Virus record (IMG/VR): IMGVR_UViG_3300031673_008796
Span: 1-48,883 of that record
Strand: one strand, 5' to 3'
DNA from: a virus
Length of the DNA: 48,883 nucleotides
The first letter of the stretch is position 1. The number at the start of each line of letters is the position of its first letter. Both the position numbers and the translations under genes were made by a program. A model generated the notes under the pieces. The model saw only the letters and a program-made list of their open reading frames with translations. It was not told where the DNA came from and searched no databases. Shown piece by piece: positions 1 through 7,713 of the stretch.

Positions 1-405
1 TTAAGTGATAATACTATATATAACTCAACTTTACAGATGTCATCAGAAGAATCTAGAACTTTGTCGGTTTTTGTCGCAATTGGTCAAACCAATACTAACA
101 ACGAATCAGCCGAAACAAGTTCTGCAACAACAAAAAATGTTGCAATACAAGTAAAATCTACTGGAGTAACTATTTCTAAAATTGAATCAGCTTGTAGTGG
201 AAAGATTGATTCTGCAAATATTAATTATAATGATACCGAATGGAATTCAATTGCAGATAATTGTATTGCAGCAATGGACACACTGACCAATCCTTATTCC
301 GTTCAACAGCTATATGATCTTTTTGGTGAGGGTGGGGCCATACCGACAGTAACTCTTGCCACAGCAGCGCCAGGTCGAGGTCATTTAGGCGCTGGTCCAG
401 CATAA
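1..405 (+). CDS. 3' part of an unknown gene (5' end outside window)
   Basis: The frame is open from base 1, so the gene begins before the window; the first internal ATG is at 37. The visible 134 residues are rich in Ser, Thr, Asn and Ala and end in a Gly/Ala/Pro tail (AAPGRGHLGAGPA). No Cys cluster, P-loop or membrane segment is seen. The composition would suit a virion or secreted protein, but that is only an impression. It is one of the few plus-strand genes and is closed by a strong terminator. Confidence 0.7.
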   Translation, partial: LSDNTIYNSTLQMSSEESRTLSVFVAIGQTNTNNESAETSSATTKNVAIQVKSTGVTISKIESACSGKIDSANINYNDTEWNSIADNCIAAMDTLTNPYSVQQLYDLFGEGGAIPTVTLATAAPGRGHLGAGPA

Positions 406-429
406 CTTATATAATAAAAGTTTAAAAAG

Positions 430-460
430 AAAGCCTAGGGAAATCTGGGCTTTTTATTTA
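430..460 (+). terminator. Rho-independent terminator after the first gene
   Basis: AAAGCCTAG (430-438) pairs over nine positions, one of them G-U, with CTGGGCTTT (445-453). The loop is GGAAAT and a T-rich tail follows. It sits 25 bases after the stop of the plus-strand gene. Confidence 0.85.
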
Positions 461-544
461 GTTTATATTATACTAATGCATGGTTCTTAAGTCTATTAAT
501 AGCTAATATTAATCATCACCCTAACGATTTCGATTTTTAGGCGC

Positions 545-575
545 AAGGCTCAACTACGGTTGGGCCTTTGCTTTA
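545..575 (+). terminator. Second hairpin at the convergent junction
   Basis: AAGGCTCAAC (545-554) and GTTGGGCCTT (559-568) form a 10-pair stem closed by TACG, a stable UNCG-type loop when read on the plus strand, followed by TGCTTTAT. The stop of the minus-strand gene at 554 lies inside it. It may back up the first terminator or protect the minus-strand 3' end. Confidence 0.5.
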
Positions 576-784
576 TCCCGATTAAACATTTGTATCATAC
601 TTGCCATGTGTGGTACCTTACAAATAAATTGAGTATCATCTAAATCACCTTTTTTAATGCAGAACATGACATCATAACTCAAACTAACAATAGCTAGATC
701 TATAGATATCATAGTTTTGGGATTCATACGACATATAGTTTTAAGTAAATTTAATGTTTGTATATTGGTAGTATATGATTGCAT
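554..784 (-). CDS. Unknown 76-residue protein
   Basis: The start overlaps the upstream metallophosphoesterase stop in a TAATG junction, so translation is probably coupled. No family is recognised. The N-terminal part contains LLKTICRMNP, a weak echo of the T-[LI]-x-R-L-G helix found in many tiny proteins of this window. It is the last gene of a long minus-strand run. Confidence 0.7.
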   Translation of the reverse strand: MQSYTTNIQTLNLLKTICRMNPKTMISIDLAIVSLSYDVMFCIKKGDLDDTQFICKVPHMASMIQMFNRDKAKAQP

Positions 785-1479
785 TATGCAACATTACCAT
801 CTATGAATTCAACATTTATCGGCTTATTACCAGGACTATAGGATTCATCTAATGATGCAGCATTTATAAACAGAGTTCCATCTTCTTCTTTGGTGCCATA
901 ACCACAGTGAATATGTCCAAACGCATGTATCTTTGGCTTAACTTCCTTAATGCGTTTAAGTAGATCTTCACAACCAATGAATTGACCTTTGGGAGTACCA
1001 TCGATGTATTGTAATTCGTCTAATATCATATATGGTGGACCATGAGTTAAAAGAACATCTAAATTGTTTGGTATCATATCCCAATGTGGAAATATGTAGT
1101 CTACGTTGTGTAGCGCAGCCTCACTACCATTTCTTGCTCTGTTGAATGCCCAATTATGAAACCATGGTGTAACTGGACTTCCCCATATCTTGATGCCATC
1201 TAATGTTACGCCGCTATCTATTAGTAAGTGTACGCCAGCTTCTTTGAACATTTTCTTATACTTCTCTGGTTCTTTTTCAAAACCAAAATCATGATTACCA
1301 GGAGTAAATACTTTATGTGTATAGTTTAGTTTGGAATACCAATCTAGGAATCTTATAATTTCCCACTCACCACCTTGGCTTGTTGCATCTCCGGTGTGGA
1401 ATATAATATCACCACCATTACTGCTTACGCCAACGCCATGGTGTTTATTATGTGTATCACTTATAAATGTAAAGTTCAT
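784..1479 (-). CDS. Metallophosphoesterase (calcineurin-like, MPPED-like)
   Basis: The protein has 231 residues and all metal-binding blocks of the calcineurin-like fold in order: SDTH (D8, H10), HTGDAT (D31), GNHDFG (N62, H63), LLTHGPP (H146) and GHIHCGYG (H189, H191). The THGPP and GHIHxGYG blocks resemble MPPED-type cyclic phosphodiesterases, so the substrate may be a cyclic nucleotide or phosphodiester; that is inference. The whole family length is present. It is translationally coupled to both neighbours (stop/start overlaps at 784 and 1479). Confidence 0.9.
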   Translation of the reverse strand: MNFTFISDTHNKHHGVGVSSNGGDIIFHTGDATSQGGEWEIIRFLDWYSKLNYTHKVFTPGNHDFGFEKEPEKYKKMFKEAGVHLLIDSGVTLDGIKIWGSPVTPWFHNWAFNRARNGSEAALHNVDYIFPHWDMIPNNLDVLLTHGPPYMILDELQYIDGTPKGQFIGCEDLLKRIKEVKPKIHAFGHIHCGYGTKEEDGTLFINAASLDESYSPGNKPINVEFIDGNVA

Positions 1480-2285
1480 TAAAATCTCCAGAGTCGTCGC
1501 GTTATCAATATTGATACAAACATCAATATTAACCTGAACGCGGCTTTTCCATATGTCTTATATTCTACAAGCTTAGATATGTTTTCGCTAGCACCTTCAG
1601 ATTCTTGTCTGAGTCTCAAATCTTGTACTTCTTTTTCTAACTCTTCTCGCTTACGAATACTGACAGTCATGTTTTTAGGCCAGTTAATAGACCTATATCG
1701 ATCTATGTCTTTCTCTGTCTTATCTATCTGCTGTTCCAATCTTACTATTCTGCCTGCAATATTTTCAATTTTAGACACATCTCTCGCGCCCTCTAGTGTC
1801 ACTTCTGAAGAGATCACAAACAGCATCAAACAAAAGATAGAAACCCTTAGAATTGAAACTAGGCCCGTTTGAACGTATCCCAGAGATCTATACCCAGCTA
1901 AGAATATAAAACATACTTCCGTAAGAATAGCCTTTAGATAAGTCTTACCAACTATGAGACCCGCTATGGCATAGAATGGTAAGGCTTCACTAACTAAGAA
2001 AACCGTTATCGTTGCTAATAAAATAAAATACAAAGAAGATTCATTGAAAATTTTACTTAATAAACGCTTTACATGTCGCTTTAATTTAGCCTTTTTCCAT
2101 CTCTCTAACTCTTGAGGGGTAAGCAAAGTATATATATCAACTGGCTCGCCCTTCAATATGTGACGCACCAGTGCGTTCAACTCGTCTAGGAATGACAGCT
2201 GCTCTTCTTCTTCATCAGTCTCTATAGACTTATAGCCCTGACGAATTCGTTCTGCTTGCTCTAATAGCTTTTTATCTTCTTCCAT
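1479..2285 (-). CDS. Membrane protein with coiled coil
   Basis: The protein has 268 residues. An acidic N-terminus is followed by a charged stretch, then hydrophobic segments at about 84-113, 119-130 and 141-160, a charged heptad-like coiled-coil region at about 172-240, and a last hydrophobic segment at about 249-262. The family is not recognised. Phage membrane proteins with a long coiled coil include superinfection-exclusion and spanin-like factors, but no motif supports either. It overlaps the 49-residue gene upstream by 14 bases. Confidence 0.75.
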   Translation of the reverse strand: MEEDKKLLEQAERIRQGYKSIETDEEEEQLSFLDELNALVRHILKGEPVDIYTLLTPQELERWKKAKLKRHVKRLLSKIFNESSLYFILLATITVFLVSEALPFYAIAGLIVGKTYLKAILTEVCFIFLAGYRSLGYVQTGLVSILRVSIFCLMLFVISSEVTLEGARDVSKIENIAGRIVRLEQQIDKTEKDIDRYRSINWPKNMTVSIRKREELEKEVQDLRLRQESEGASENISKLVEYKTYGKAAFRLILMFVSILITRRLWRF

Positions 2286-2421
2286 TTATTCCATAACGGG
2301 TTGCGAATACACTATAGCTCGCCTTGAGTGGGGATTCTATAGGATATCCAAGTTTCTTCAATGTCTTACTTAATCTCCAAACTATATATTCATATTCTGT
2401 GTGAGTTATTATATTAGGCAT
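2272..2421 (-). CDS. 49-residue protein with TLKKLG helix
   Basis: This gene fills the gap between its neighbours. The start overlaps the stop at 2414 and the stop lies inside the membrane-protein start, the packing seen for real genes here. The protein begins MPNIITHTEYEYIVWRLS and contains TLKKLGYPIESP, matching the short helix of the tiny-protein family. No other domain is visible. Confidence 0.75.
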   Translation of the reverse strand: MPNIITHTEYEYIVWRLSKTLKKLGYPIESPLKASYSVFATRYGINGRR

Positions 2422-2749
2422 CTTCATACTCCCAGTCAACTTCATCTGGGTCCATACCTAATAGTATATAGTCAATAGCATTATTCTCATGCCAGTCTTT
2501 AAACTCTTGTTGTATACTTCCCTGAATGAATGATTCATTGCCATCTTTAGAGAGCATATATAAATGTGTGTCTTCATGTCCAGTTGTGGACTTTATAGTA
2601 ATGGGAATAATTCTTCCTACAGATTGATTTGTAGCTCGAACCCACTCCGGCGCCCACCAATAGGGAACTCCACGTTTAGAAACATGATCAGGTTCTCTAT
2701 CTGGTAACTTTACTTTTTTCCCTTTAGGAAGTGCGTGTTCAGTAGCCAT
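2414..2749 (-). CDS. Unknown 111-residue protein
   Basis: A basic, Lys/Pro-rich N-terminus is followed by an aromatic patch (PYWWAPEW) and an acidic C-terminus (DPDEVDWEYEDA). SD GGAGATGAAGG precedes the ATG. It overlaps the glycosylase-like gene upstream by 40 bases. No known family is recognised. The aromatic patch and mixed charge suggest a binding protein, but nothing points to a partner. Confidence 0.75.
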   Translation of the reverse strand: MATEHALPKGKKVKLPDREPDHVSKRGVPYWWAPEWVRATNQSVGRIIPITIKSTTGHEDTHLYMLSKDGNESFIQGSIQQEFKDWHENNAIDYILLGMDPDEVDWEYEDA

Positions 2750-3330
2750 ACCTTCATCTCCTCAACTTTAACTTTGCCAGCTTCTTTGTCGTTCCAAAAT
2801 CTACACATACCACTTGGATGCGGCATCTCAAAATAGGTGGCACCAGCTAATCTCAATCCTCTTGCTGCAATTTTTCCGCACGCAACAATTTTATATCCCA
2901 TCTTATTATACGCACCGATATTTTCACATATCCATGGGAGGTGTGCCTTAATCATTTGAACTGACAACGGTTTATTGCCAGGGATTTTTATATCTACTAA
3001 ATTCTCGTATACAACAGTCCAACCTTCACCTTCAAACCATTTATCTACAAATTGTCTAGATTTAGTATCAGGGTGAAATGCAGTTGTATCGGGTGATAAG
3101 TTACTTGGATTGCTACCTACTATTAAAACATTCTTACAGGAATATTTTTTACAGAAATCACTAATATCACCAACGCCACCTACACTTATAGGTCCATATT
3201 TGGGAGCTTTACGCACACCAGGTAGTAAACCTAATTCCGCTATAGTGTGCAGCATACGAACCAGATATGGTCCACCAGGAACTTGCCTTGGTTTATTTTT
3301 GTGAGTATCGCAAACGAGTATATCCTTCAT
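2710..3330 (-). CDS. Uracil-DNA-glycosylase-superfamily-like protein
   Basis: Start chosen at the ATG (3330) preceded by AAGGA; the frame extends to 3345 but with a poorer start. The 206-residue protein has VLIVGSNPSN in the first half and MPHPSGMCR near the end, the spacing and style of the two active-site loops of uracil-DNA-glycosylase-like proteins (a G-x-x-P loop and an HPS loop). It follows the dCMP deaminase with a 38-base overlap, fitting a role around uracil or modified bases in DNA. The exact family is not certain. It also holds MLHTIAELGLLPG, similar to the tiny-protein helix. Confidence 0.6.
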   Translation of the reverse strand: MKDILVCDTHKNKPRQVPGGPYLVRMLHTIAELGLLPGVRKAPKYGPISVGGVGDISDFCKKYSCKNVLIVGSNPSNLSPDTTAFHPDTKSRQFVDKWFEGEGWTVVYENLVDIKIPGNKPLSVQMIKAHLPWICENIGAYNKMGYKIVACGKIAARGLRLAGATYFEMPHPSGMCRFWNDKEAGKVKVEEMKVWLLNTHFLKGKK

Positions 3331-3736
3331 CAGTTCCTTCTTCAACTATTTTTAAATCTTTTAAGTTTGAACTATGATCTTTATAAAGTTCTTTACATAT
3401 AACTTCAGTGATACCTGCTTGCCACATTAGTCGTAAACATTTTTGACATGGGCTCATTGTTATGATTAGAGTACAATCACCTATGTTGATGCCGTTCTTT
3501 GCTGAAGATGCTATTAAGTTTTCTTCACAATGAACCATAAATGGGTACTTATCTGGACGAGTAGTTGGTAGTTCATTATCTGGAGCACCACGTACGAAAC
3601 CGTTATAGCCTGTTGCGACTACCATGCCAGTATCATTCTTCACAAGTATCCCACCAACTTTAGTTTCTGAGTCATGTGATTTAAGAGACACTGCTTCTGC
3701 TATGCCCATCCAGTATTTTAACTTACTTGGTCTCAT
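3293..3736 (-). CDS. Deoxycytidylate (dCMP) deaminase-like protein
   Basis: The 147-residue protein has the zinc signature of cytidine/deoxycytidylate deaminases: HCE (H69, E71) and PCQKC (C97, C100). The length and the long segment before HCE match dCMP deaminases, which convert dCMP to dUMP, the substrate of thymidylate synthase. The start forms an ATGA overlap with the gene upstream. With ThyX at 30520 this would feed dTTP synthesis; with the ThyA-like Asp enzyme at 7713 it would instead compete for dCMP. Confidence 0.88.
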   Translation of the reverse strand: MRPSKLKYWMGIAEAVSLKSHDSETKVGGILVKNDTGMVVATGYNGFVRGAPDNELPTTRPDKYPFMVHCEENLIASSAKNGINIGDCTLIITMSPCQKCLRLMWQAGITEVICKELYKDHSSNLKDLKIVEEGTDEGYTRLRYSQK

Positions 3737-4557
3737 ACATCATCTATCGTATAGGGTTTATTTCTGTAAAATACTCTATATGAACTTTTTATAAAATTAT
3801 TAAATGTAACTATTTTCTTTTTATCTTCATATTGTCTAGATTTTGGTATGTCACCTTTGATCTTAATGGTAACTACAATCAGATCTCTTAAGCCATGTTC
3901 ATTATGTATCCGATCTTCATTTGTTGACCCTAAAGAATTATTGTTGTAGTAACCACTTGTTGGTTTATCTTTATTTGTCTTGCGTTTTTCTACTTTAGAA
4001 ACTTCCCAAGTTAAGGTACCAGAGCCATATGACGTATCGGCATCATGTAGTAGATCACCAACTTTTAATCCGTCCAGATAAGATTGTGCCATATATATGT
4101 CATCAAATTTTATCTCTAATTTCTTATTGCGCCGTCTTGCTTTATTCTTATTACTAGATATTTTTTTAGAAGCAGCCAGTGGATCGTACCCATCTTCATT
4201 CTCTAGAAGAATAGAATTAACAAAATCAGGATCAGCTTCTAGCCAGTGGCTATCTACATCATATGTTGTATTTAGGCAAACTACCTCTTTACCCATTTTA
4301 CCACTTGCTATAATTCTCTTTACGAATACAAAGCTTTCGTCTTTGTGAAAGACCATGAACTTGCTCGGCTCATCTCCGTTCCAACCATTGGTGATATATC
4401 TCTCTTCATCATTGCGACCTTTATGCTTAATATAATAGACCTCACCTATGGATAGGTCTTTATATACTTCATTGTTTTGCATAACCTTCTTGGTTTTCAA
4501 ATAATGATCACAATTATTAACGCGACGTTGGTCGCTTTTACTTATTTCTTCACTCAT
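3733..4557 (-). CDS. Unknown 274-residue protein
   Basis: A hydrophilic protein with no membrane segment and a Lys/Arg-rich tract (KKISSNKNKARRRNKKLEIK) in the middle. SD GGAGGATTCG lies before the ATG. The family is not recognised. It is the first gene of the minus-strand run to 560 and faces the plus-strand membrane gene at 4608 across a 50-base divergent gap. Confidence 0.8.
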   Translation of the reverse strand: MSEEISKSDQRRVNNCDHYLKTKKVMQNNEVYKDLSIGEVYYIKHKGRNDEERYITNGWNGDEPSKFMVFHKDESFVFVKRIIASGKMGKEVVCLNTTYDVDSHWLEADPDFVNSILLENEDGYDPLAASKKISSNKNKARRRNKKLEIKFDDIYMAQSYLDGLKVGDLLHDADTSYGSGTLTWEVSKVEKRKTNKDKPTSGYYNNNSLGSTNEDRIHNEHGLRDLIVVTIKIKGDIPKSRQYEDKKKIVTFNNFIKSSYRVFYRNKPYTIDDV

Positions 4558-4581
4558 TCGAATCCTCCGAATCTGAGTCTA

Positions 4582-4590
4582 TGATATAAT
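4582..4590 (+). promoter_or_regulatory. Extended -10 promoter (TGATATAAT)
   Basis: TG-n-TATAAT stands 17 bases before the ATG of the plus-strand membrane gene. No good -35 box is seen, as expected for extended -10 promoters of the host housekeeping sigma type. Confidence 0.55.
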
Positions 4591-4607
4591 AATACCTGAG
4601 GTATTGT

Positions 4608-4829
4608 ATGGAAAAGTTAATTAACATAATCAAAGGCTTACGAAAATGGACGATAATGGTCCTTATTATAATCGTAGGCATCGTATTTTTAGTTAAAGGC
4701 ATGATAAGCGGCTTAGAGTTTGTAGCCCTAATCAAGGGTGTTGCCATAGCCTTCATGAGCTCCAATGCCATTGAACACGTTAAAGATGCATTCACAAAGC
4801 CTAAAAAAGAAGACATGAGTGAGGATTAA
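4608..4829 (+). CDS. Small two-segment membrane protein (holin-sized)
   Basis: The 73-residue protein has a short basic amphipathic start, a hydrophobic segment at about 14-33 (WTIMVLIIIVGIVFLVKG), a second at about 38-55 and a charged tail with KPKKED. Size and topology would suit a holin or small inner-membrane protein; no family is proven. SD GAGG precedes the ATG. It runs against the minus-strand flow and its stop overlaps the 4826 gene end by four bases. Confidence 0.75.
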   Translation: MEKLINIIKGLRKWTIMVLIIIVGIVFLVKGMISGLEFVALIKGVAIAFMSSNAIEHVKDAFTKPKKEDMSED

Positions 4830-5089
4830 TCCTCATCCTCTGTCATATACTCATACCCTAACTCTTCTTCTTCAACTGCAGGCTTAATAAATCTAGCTCC
4901 TTTTGTCTTATATTTCGTAATTTTCACTTTTTGACGTATTAAGGTACCTGATGTTGGATCTTTTACTTCTATCCAGTCGAAGTACTCTTTTTCTACTCTT
5001 CTGTCTTTGCGTTTCTTCTTTGGCGGCTCTGAGTTGCTCTTCAAGTCCTCGCCATTCGAGATCTCTTCTGTTTTCGGTTTTTGTACCAT
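4826..5089 (-). CDS. Unknown basic-then-acidic 87-residue protein
   Basis: The N-terminal half carries PPKKKRKDRR and the C-terminus ends in acidic EEEELGYEYMTEDED. SD AGAGGATATGT precedes the ATG. The family is not recognised. It shares 182 bases in another frame with the gene at 4908; see findings. Confidence 0.6.
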   Translation of the reverse strand: MVQKPKTEEISNGEDLKSNSEPPKKKRKDRRVEKEYFDWIEVKDPTSGTLIRQKVKITKYKTKGARFIKPAVEEEELGYEYMTEDED

Positions 5090-5207
5090 ACATATCCTCT
5101 TCTATCATTGATAGTAATTTTCTTGTTGTTAATTTGAACCACTCTTTCTTATCAAATAGTCCCAATCTTTCAAGTGTTTCCGCCATCCTTAGCGTTGTAG
5201 TCATCAT
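4908..5207 (-). CDS. 99-residue protein with ETLERLGLF helix
   Basis: The N-terminus contains ETLERLGLF followed by KKEWFKL, a clear member of the tiny-protein helix family. The C-terminal half is Arg/Lys/Glu-rich and overlaps the 4826 gene in a different frame for 182 bases. The start is uncertain (ATG at 5207 or 5204). Either this is a true long overlap or the functional protein ends earlier through a frameshift; the N-terminal half is the well-supported part. Confidence 0.55.
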   Translation of the reverse strand: MMTTTLRMAETLERLGLFDKKEWFKLTTRKLLSMIEEDMYGTKTENRRDLEWRGLEEQLRAAKEETQRQKSRKRVLRLDRSKRSNIRYLNTSKSENYEI

Positions 5208-5430
5208 CCCATTCTTCTCCGCTTAAATCTAATTTTATAGTTACTGCCAGCATTGCCATTTTAAAGTGTATAGGTGCAGAGTGTAGTCTGCCTTTCTCGT
5301 CCACTATCGCTTTTTGTCCTAACATGTCTAGTTTATGAAGAGTCTTAAGGAAGTTTAATTCTATTGTGTCATTTTCAACAGACTGTCTACGTTTTTCCAC
5401 TCTATCTTCAGGACTTCTTGAATTTGACAT
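5170..5430 (-). CDS. 86-residue protein with LKTLHKLDML helix
   Basis: The protein has a charged start, then FLKTLHKLDMLGQKAIVDEKGR, which fits the tiny-protein helix with D in place of G, then a hydrophobic segment (IHFKMAMLAVTIKL) and an acidic end. It overlaps the ThyX-like gene by 70 bases and the next gene by 38. Function unknown. Confidence 0.65.
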   Translation of the reverse strand: MSNSRSPEDRVEKRRQSVENDTIELNFLKTLHKLDMLGQKAIVDEKGRLHSAPIHFKMAMLAVTIKLDLSGEEWDDDYNAKDGGNT

Positions 5431-5939
5431 CTGTAAGCCTCTAACTCCTTCGGCAACTTATTCTGATTAAGATATACCAACCAATCAGCCAAACTTCCGT
5501 GGACTATTATTTGGTTATACACTGTGATCGGCATAAGCAGTTGTGCAGTGAACTTATCAATACCGTCCATCTCCATGCCTTTTTTATTTATAACTAATGC
5601 TTCTGTTGTTTTCTTTATATAGTCAACAACTCGCTCCCTATCCTCAACTGTTTCACCACTAACCATAGAAAGGTCAGGCGTATAAGCTTCGACATCATCC
5701 GAGGGGGTAGTGATGATGTCGAAGCCATACTGGGATAAATTCAACTGCACAAATAACGGACACTTAATGACCAATGTAGCAGATGAAATATTTAACAACT
5801 TCATATTGGTGTTAGCTTTAAAAAAGTGATCTTGCAAGTCTTGTAAGAGTCTACCGCCACCATTGAAACACAATGGGGCTACAAAACCTTTATCTAAAAC
5901 TCTATTTTCGTTTAATAACACTTTTAAGCCTTTTCTCAT
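5361..5939 (-). CDS. ThyX-fold protein lacking the RHR signature
   Basis: The C-terminal part (LLMPITVYNQ... HGSLADWLVYLNQ ... EAYRCQIQEVLK) lines up by eye with the ThyX at 30520 (VLPLQTVTKLY...NGTIRSWVHYINQ...EHRDIAEAIKQ). The segment where ThyX has RHRx7S reads PLFVQLNLSQYGFD, so the FAD/dUMP-binding arginines and serine are gone. At 192 residues it is shorter than usual ThyX (about 220-230). It is probably a non-catalytic paralogue, a partner subunit or an enzyme of altered chemistry. Homology is judged by eye only. Confidence 0.5.
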   Translation of the reverse strand: MRKGLKVLLNENRVLDKGFVAPLCFNGGGRLLQDLQDHFFKANTNMKLLNISSATLVIKCPLFVQLNLSQYGFDIITTPSDDVEAYTPDLSMVSGETVEDRERVVDYIKKTTEALVINKKGMEMDGIDKFTAQLLMPITVYNQIIVHGSLADWLVYLNQNKLPKELEAYRCQIQEVLKIEWKNVDSLLKMTQ

Positions 5940-6129
5940 TTCTCATTTTAAGGTGTATACCACATAGAATTACAACTCTATTATCCGACATTGGCATAAA
6001 CGGTAAAAATTTCTTTGCAGCTTTCTGCATTATTTTTAACCTCTCTAAAGAGGATATAAAACCCTTACATAAATTTGCAATCTCATTTATTTCTTGAGCT
6101 GGAAACTTAGTTGTCTTCTTCGTTGACAC
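5902..6129 (-). CDS. Unknown basic 75-residue protein
   Basis: A Lys/Arg-rich, probably helical protein (ISSLERLKIMQKAAKKF) with a hydrophobic patch (RVVILCGIHL). It overlaps the ThyX-like gene by 38 bases and the gene upstream by 23. No family is recognised; the ISSLERLKI stretch only weakly resembles the tiny-protein helix. Confidence 0.6.
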   Translation of the reverse strand: MSTKKTTKFPAQEINEIANLCKGFISSLERLKIMQKAAKKFLPFMPMSDNRVVILCGIHLKMRNEKRLKSVIKRK

Positions 6130-6589
6130 CTATAACTCCTGGTTCTATAACTTCTCGTTCTTCTTCATCTTCCATCAGGGATGCTTCTAAAATACCTGTA
6201 GCAACAATATCTTGCCAGTTGGCTTCTAAGTAATCTATGGTTCCTTCATCTAAGAAAGCCGGAGCTTCTTCAAAGGACTTGGTTAATAGAAATACTTTAG
6301 CATGATGTTGCTCGCGCTCCCACATAGCTCCAACTGCTTCAACCATTTCATAGAAGTCAAATGGACCTCTTATTGTTGATGCTAGAAGTTTTTGTTTGTT
6401 TCTATCACCTGTACTAACTGCTACAATGAACTCTTTACTTTCTAGTTTAGAGAAGTTCATTGAGCCACCAAACAGTTCAGCACAGAAGTCTTCATCTTGT
6501 GTAACTGGTTTAGCAATCGTTTGAGAATCGTCTTTTTTAGGAGACAACCTATCTTTCATTTTTTGCTTAGCATCTGCTAAAAAACTCAT
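6107..6589 (-). CDS. Unknown acidic 160-residue protein
   Basis: A Lys-rich N-terminus (KQKMKDRLSPKK) precedes a mixed alpha/beta-like body and a strongly acidic C-terminus (MEDEEEREVIEPG). No motif is recognised. SD AGGGG is before the ATG and the gene is spaced nine bases from the one upstream. Confidence 0.75.
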   Translation of the reverse strand: MSFLADAKQKMKDRLSPKKDDSQTIAKPVTQDEDFCAELFGGSMNFSKLESKEFIVAVSTGDRNKQKLLASTIRGPFDFYEMVEAVGAMWEREQHHAKVFLLTKSFEEAPAFLDEGTIDYLEANWQDIVATGILEASLMEDEEEREVIEPGVIGVNEEDN

Positions 6590-6597
6590 ATTTACCC

Positions 6598-7110
6598 CTA
6601 CTCTTGTTGAAAGGTGTCACGAACAGCTAAATCTGTAATAAAGCTCTCAAACATCCTTATTAACTTTCTATTATGATTAACATATTTTTCATCACTCTTT
6701 GCGTTTTCCTTTTCATTCCAAATCAATGGAGCGCCATTTATATACATTTCGTGTTCAATTCTAACAGCTATTACTTTTATATCATGGCTTACAAACACTT
6801 CTGATGCGTCAACTGCTTCTATAGATTCAATAACAGACTCATGTACATTAAAATCATAGGAATGATCTAAGTGATTTTTAACACATATATATGGGTCATC
6901 TTTATGATCTTCATCATTATTAACCGCTGCAGCAACTAAAAAATGACCACCGGCCACATATGCCTTAACATTGTCGTTTATCTCAAAGTGCTCGTATATT
7001 TCGTGGAACGGTTTACTATCAAGATTTTCATCCATGATTTGATTTATAGACTTAAATTTTATTTTAACCACTTCACCCTCTTGTGGGTTTAGTTGTTGTA
7101 ATTTAAACAT
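6598..7110 (-). CDS. Unknown 170-residue protein
   Basis: The frame opens at a GTG (7122), but GGAGG lies directly in front of the ATG at 7110, so the latter is the likely start. The protein is acidic and His-rich (NDEDHKDD, KNHLDHSYDFNVHE), alpha/beta-like and without a known motif. It is the first gene after a copy of the AACAGAWTCG motif (7136-7145), which would place its promoter or processing site 25 bases upstream. Confidence 0.75.
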   Translation of the reverse strand: MFKLQQLNPQEGEVVKIKFKSINQIMDENLDSKPFHEIYEHFEINDNVKAYVAGGHFLVAAAVNNDEDHKDDPYICVKNHLDHSYDFNVHESVIESIEAVDASEVFVSHDIKVIAVRIEHEMYINGAPLIWNEKENAKSDEKYVNHNRKLIRMFESFITDLAVRDTFQQE

Positions 7111-7135
7111 TAAATCCTCCACTATGGATTATAAT

Positions 7136-7145
7136 CGAATCTGTT
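7136..7145 (-). promoter_or_regulatory. AACAGAWTCG motif, copy 1
   Basis: On the minus strand this reads AACAGATTCG followed by ATTATAAT. It begins five bases after the stop of the gene at 7150 and ends 25 bases before the ATG at 7110. Confidence 0.6.
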
Positions 7146-7149
7146 ACAA

Positions 7150-7713
7150 TCATAAGGTCTCTTCTAAAGTTGCAGCCGCATGTGCTTCTGCAAGTTCAGA
7201 AGTAGTAAACTCGTCAAGTATCTTTCCATATTTAAAGTTCACATGATTGTATATGTGATAATCAGCGCCATCAAGTCTTATATTATTTGTGGGCCAATTG
7301 CCGCCCATAGTTGTTAATATAGTGGTACCATTATAAGAATTATATGTTTCTTTGACTTCTAACTCCATTACTTCTTTATTGCCAGGGAAATCTATAATAT
7401 TAACGTTATCTATAGCATTTAAGAAATCTCTAACATAAGCCTCATCTACCATCTCTTGACGAATATGTGATGGTAATTTTTGAAAGTCATTAAGCTTCTT
7501 TTCTTTAATCCATCTGACTCTGTCTTCTCTTAGTTGTTGTAGCTTTTTTTTCTCTTCGTCTGTTAGTGGTGGAGTTGCATTAATAGTACCCGACAATGTC
7601 ATGTTAGTTCCACTCGTTGTTGTCGTCGTTGTGGTAAATGTTCCGCTAGAACTTCCACCTCCACCGCCACCACCTGCACCAGAAATAACTGTATATCCAA
7701 AAGCATCAGCCAT
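7150..7713 (-). CDS. Unknown protein with Gly8 and Thr-rich N-terminus
   Basis: The first 55 residues are low complexity: a run of eight Gly, SSSGTF, seven Thr and SGT. A charged helix (DEEKKKLQQLREDRVRWIKEK) and an alpha/beta-like C-terminal domain follow. The Gly/Ser/Thr head looks like a flexible linker or a fibre-like segment. It is 1 base from the ThyA-like gene (ATG overlap). No family is recognised. Confidence 0.75.
   Translation of the reverse strand: MADAFGYTVISGAGGGGGGGSSSGTFTTTTTTTSGTNMTLSGTINATPPLTDEEKKKLQQLREDRVRWIKEKKLNDFQKLPSHIRQEMVDEAYVRDFLNAIDNVNIIDFPGNKEVMELEVKETYNSYNGTTILTTMGGNWPTNNIRLDGADYHIYNHVNFKYGKILDEFTTSELAEAHAAATLEETL

Noticed and set aside
4550-4816. Minus-strand frame of 88 residues over the small membrane gene
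   Set aside because: Its Met/Leu/Ile-rich sequence mirrors the plus-strand membrane segments, and the plus-strand gene has an extended -10 box and SD.
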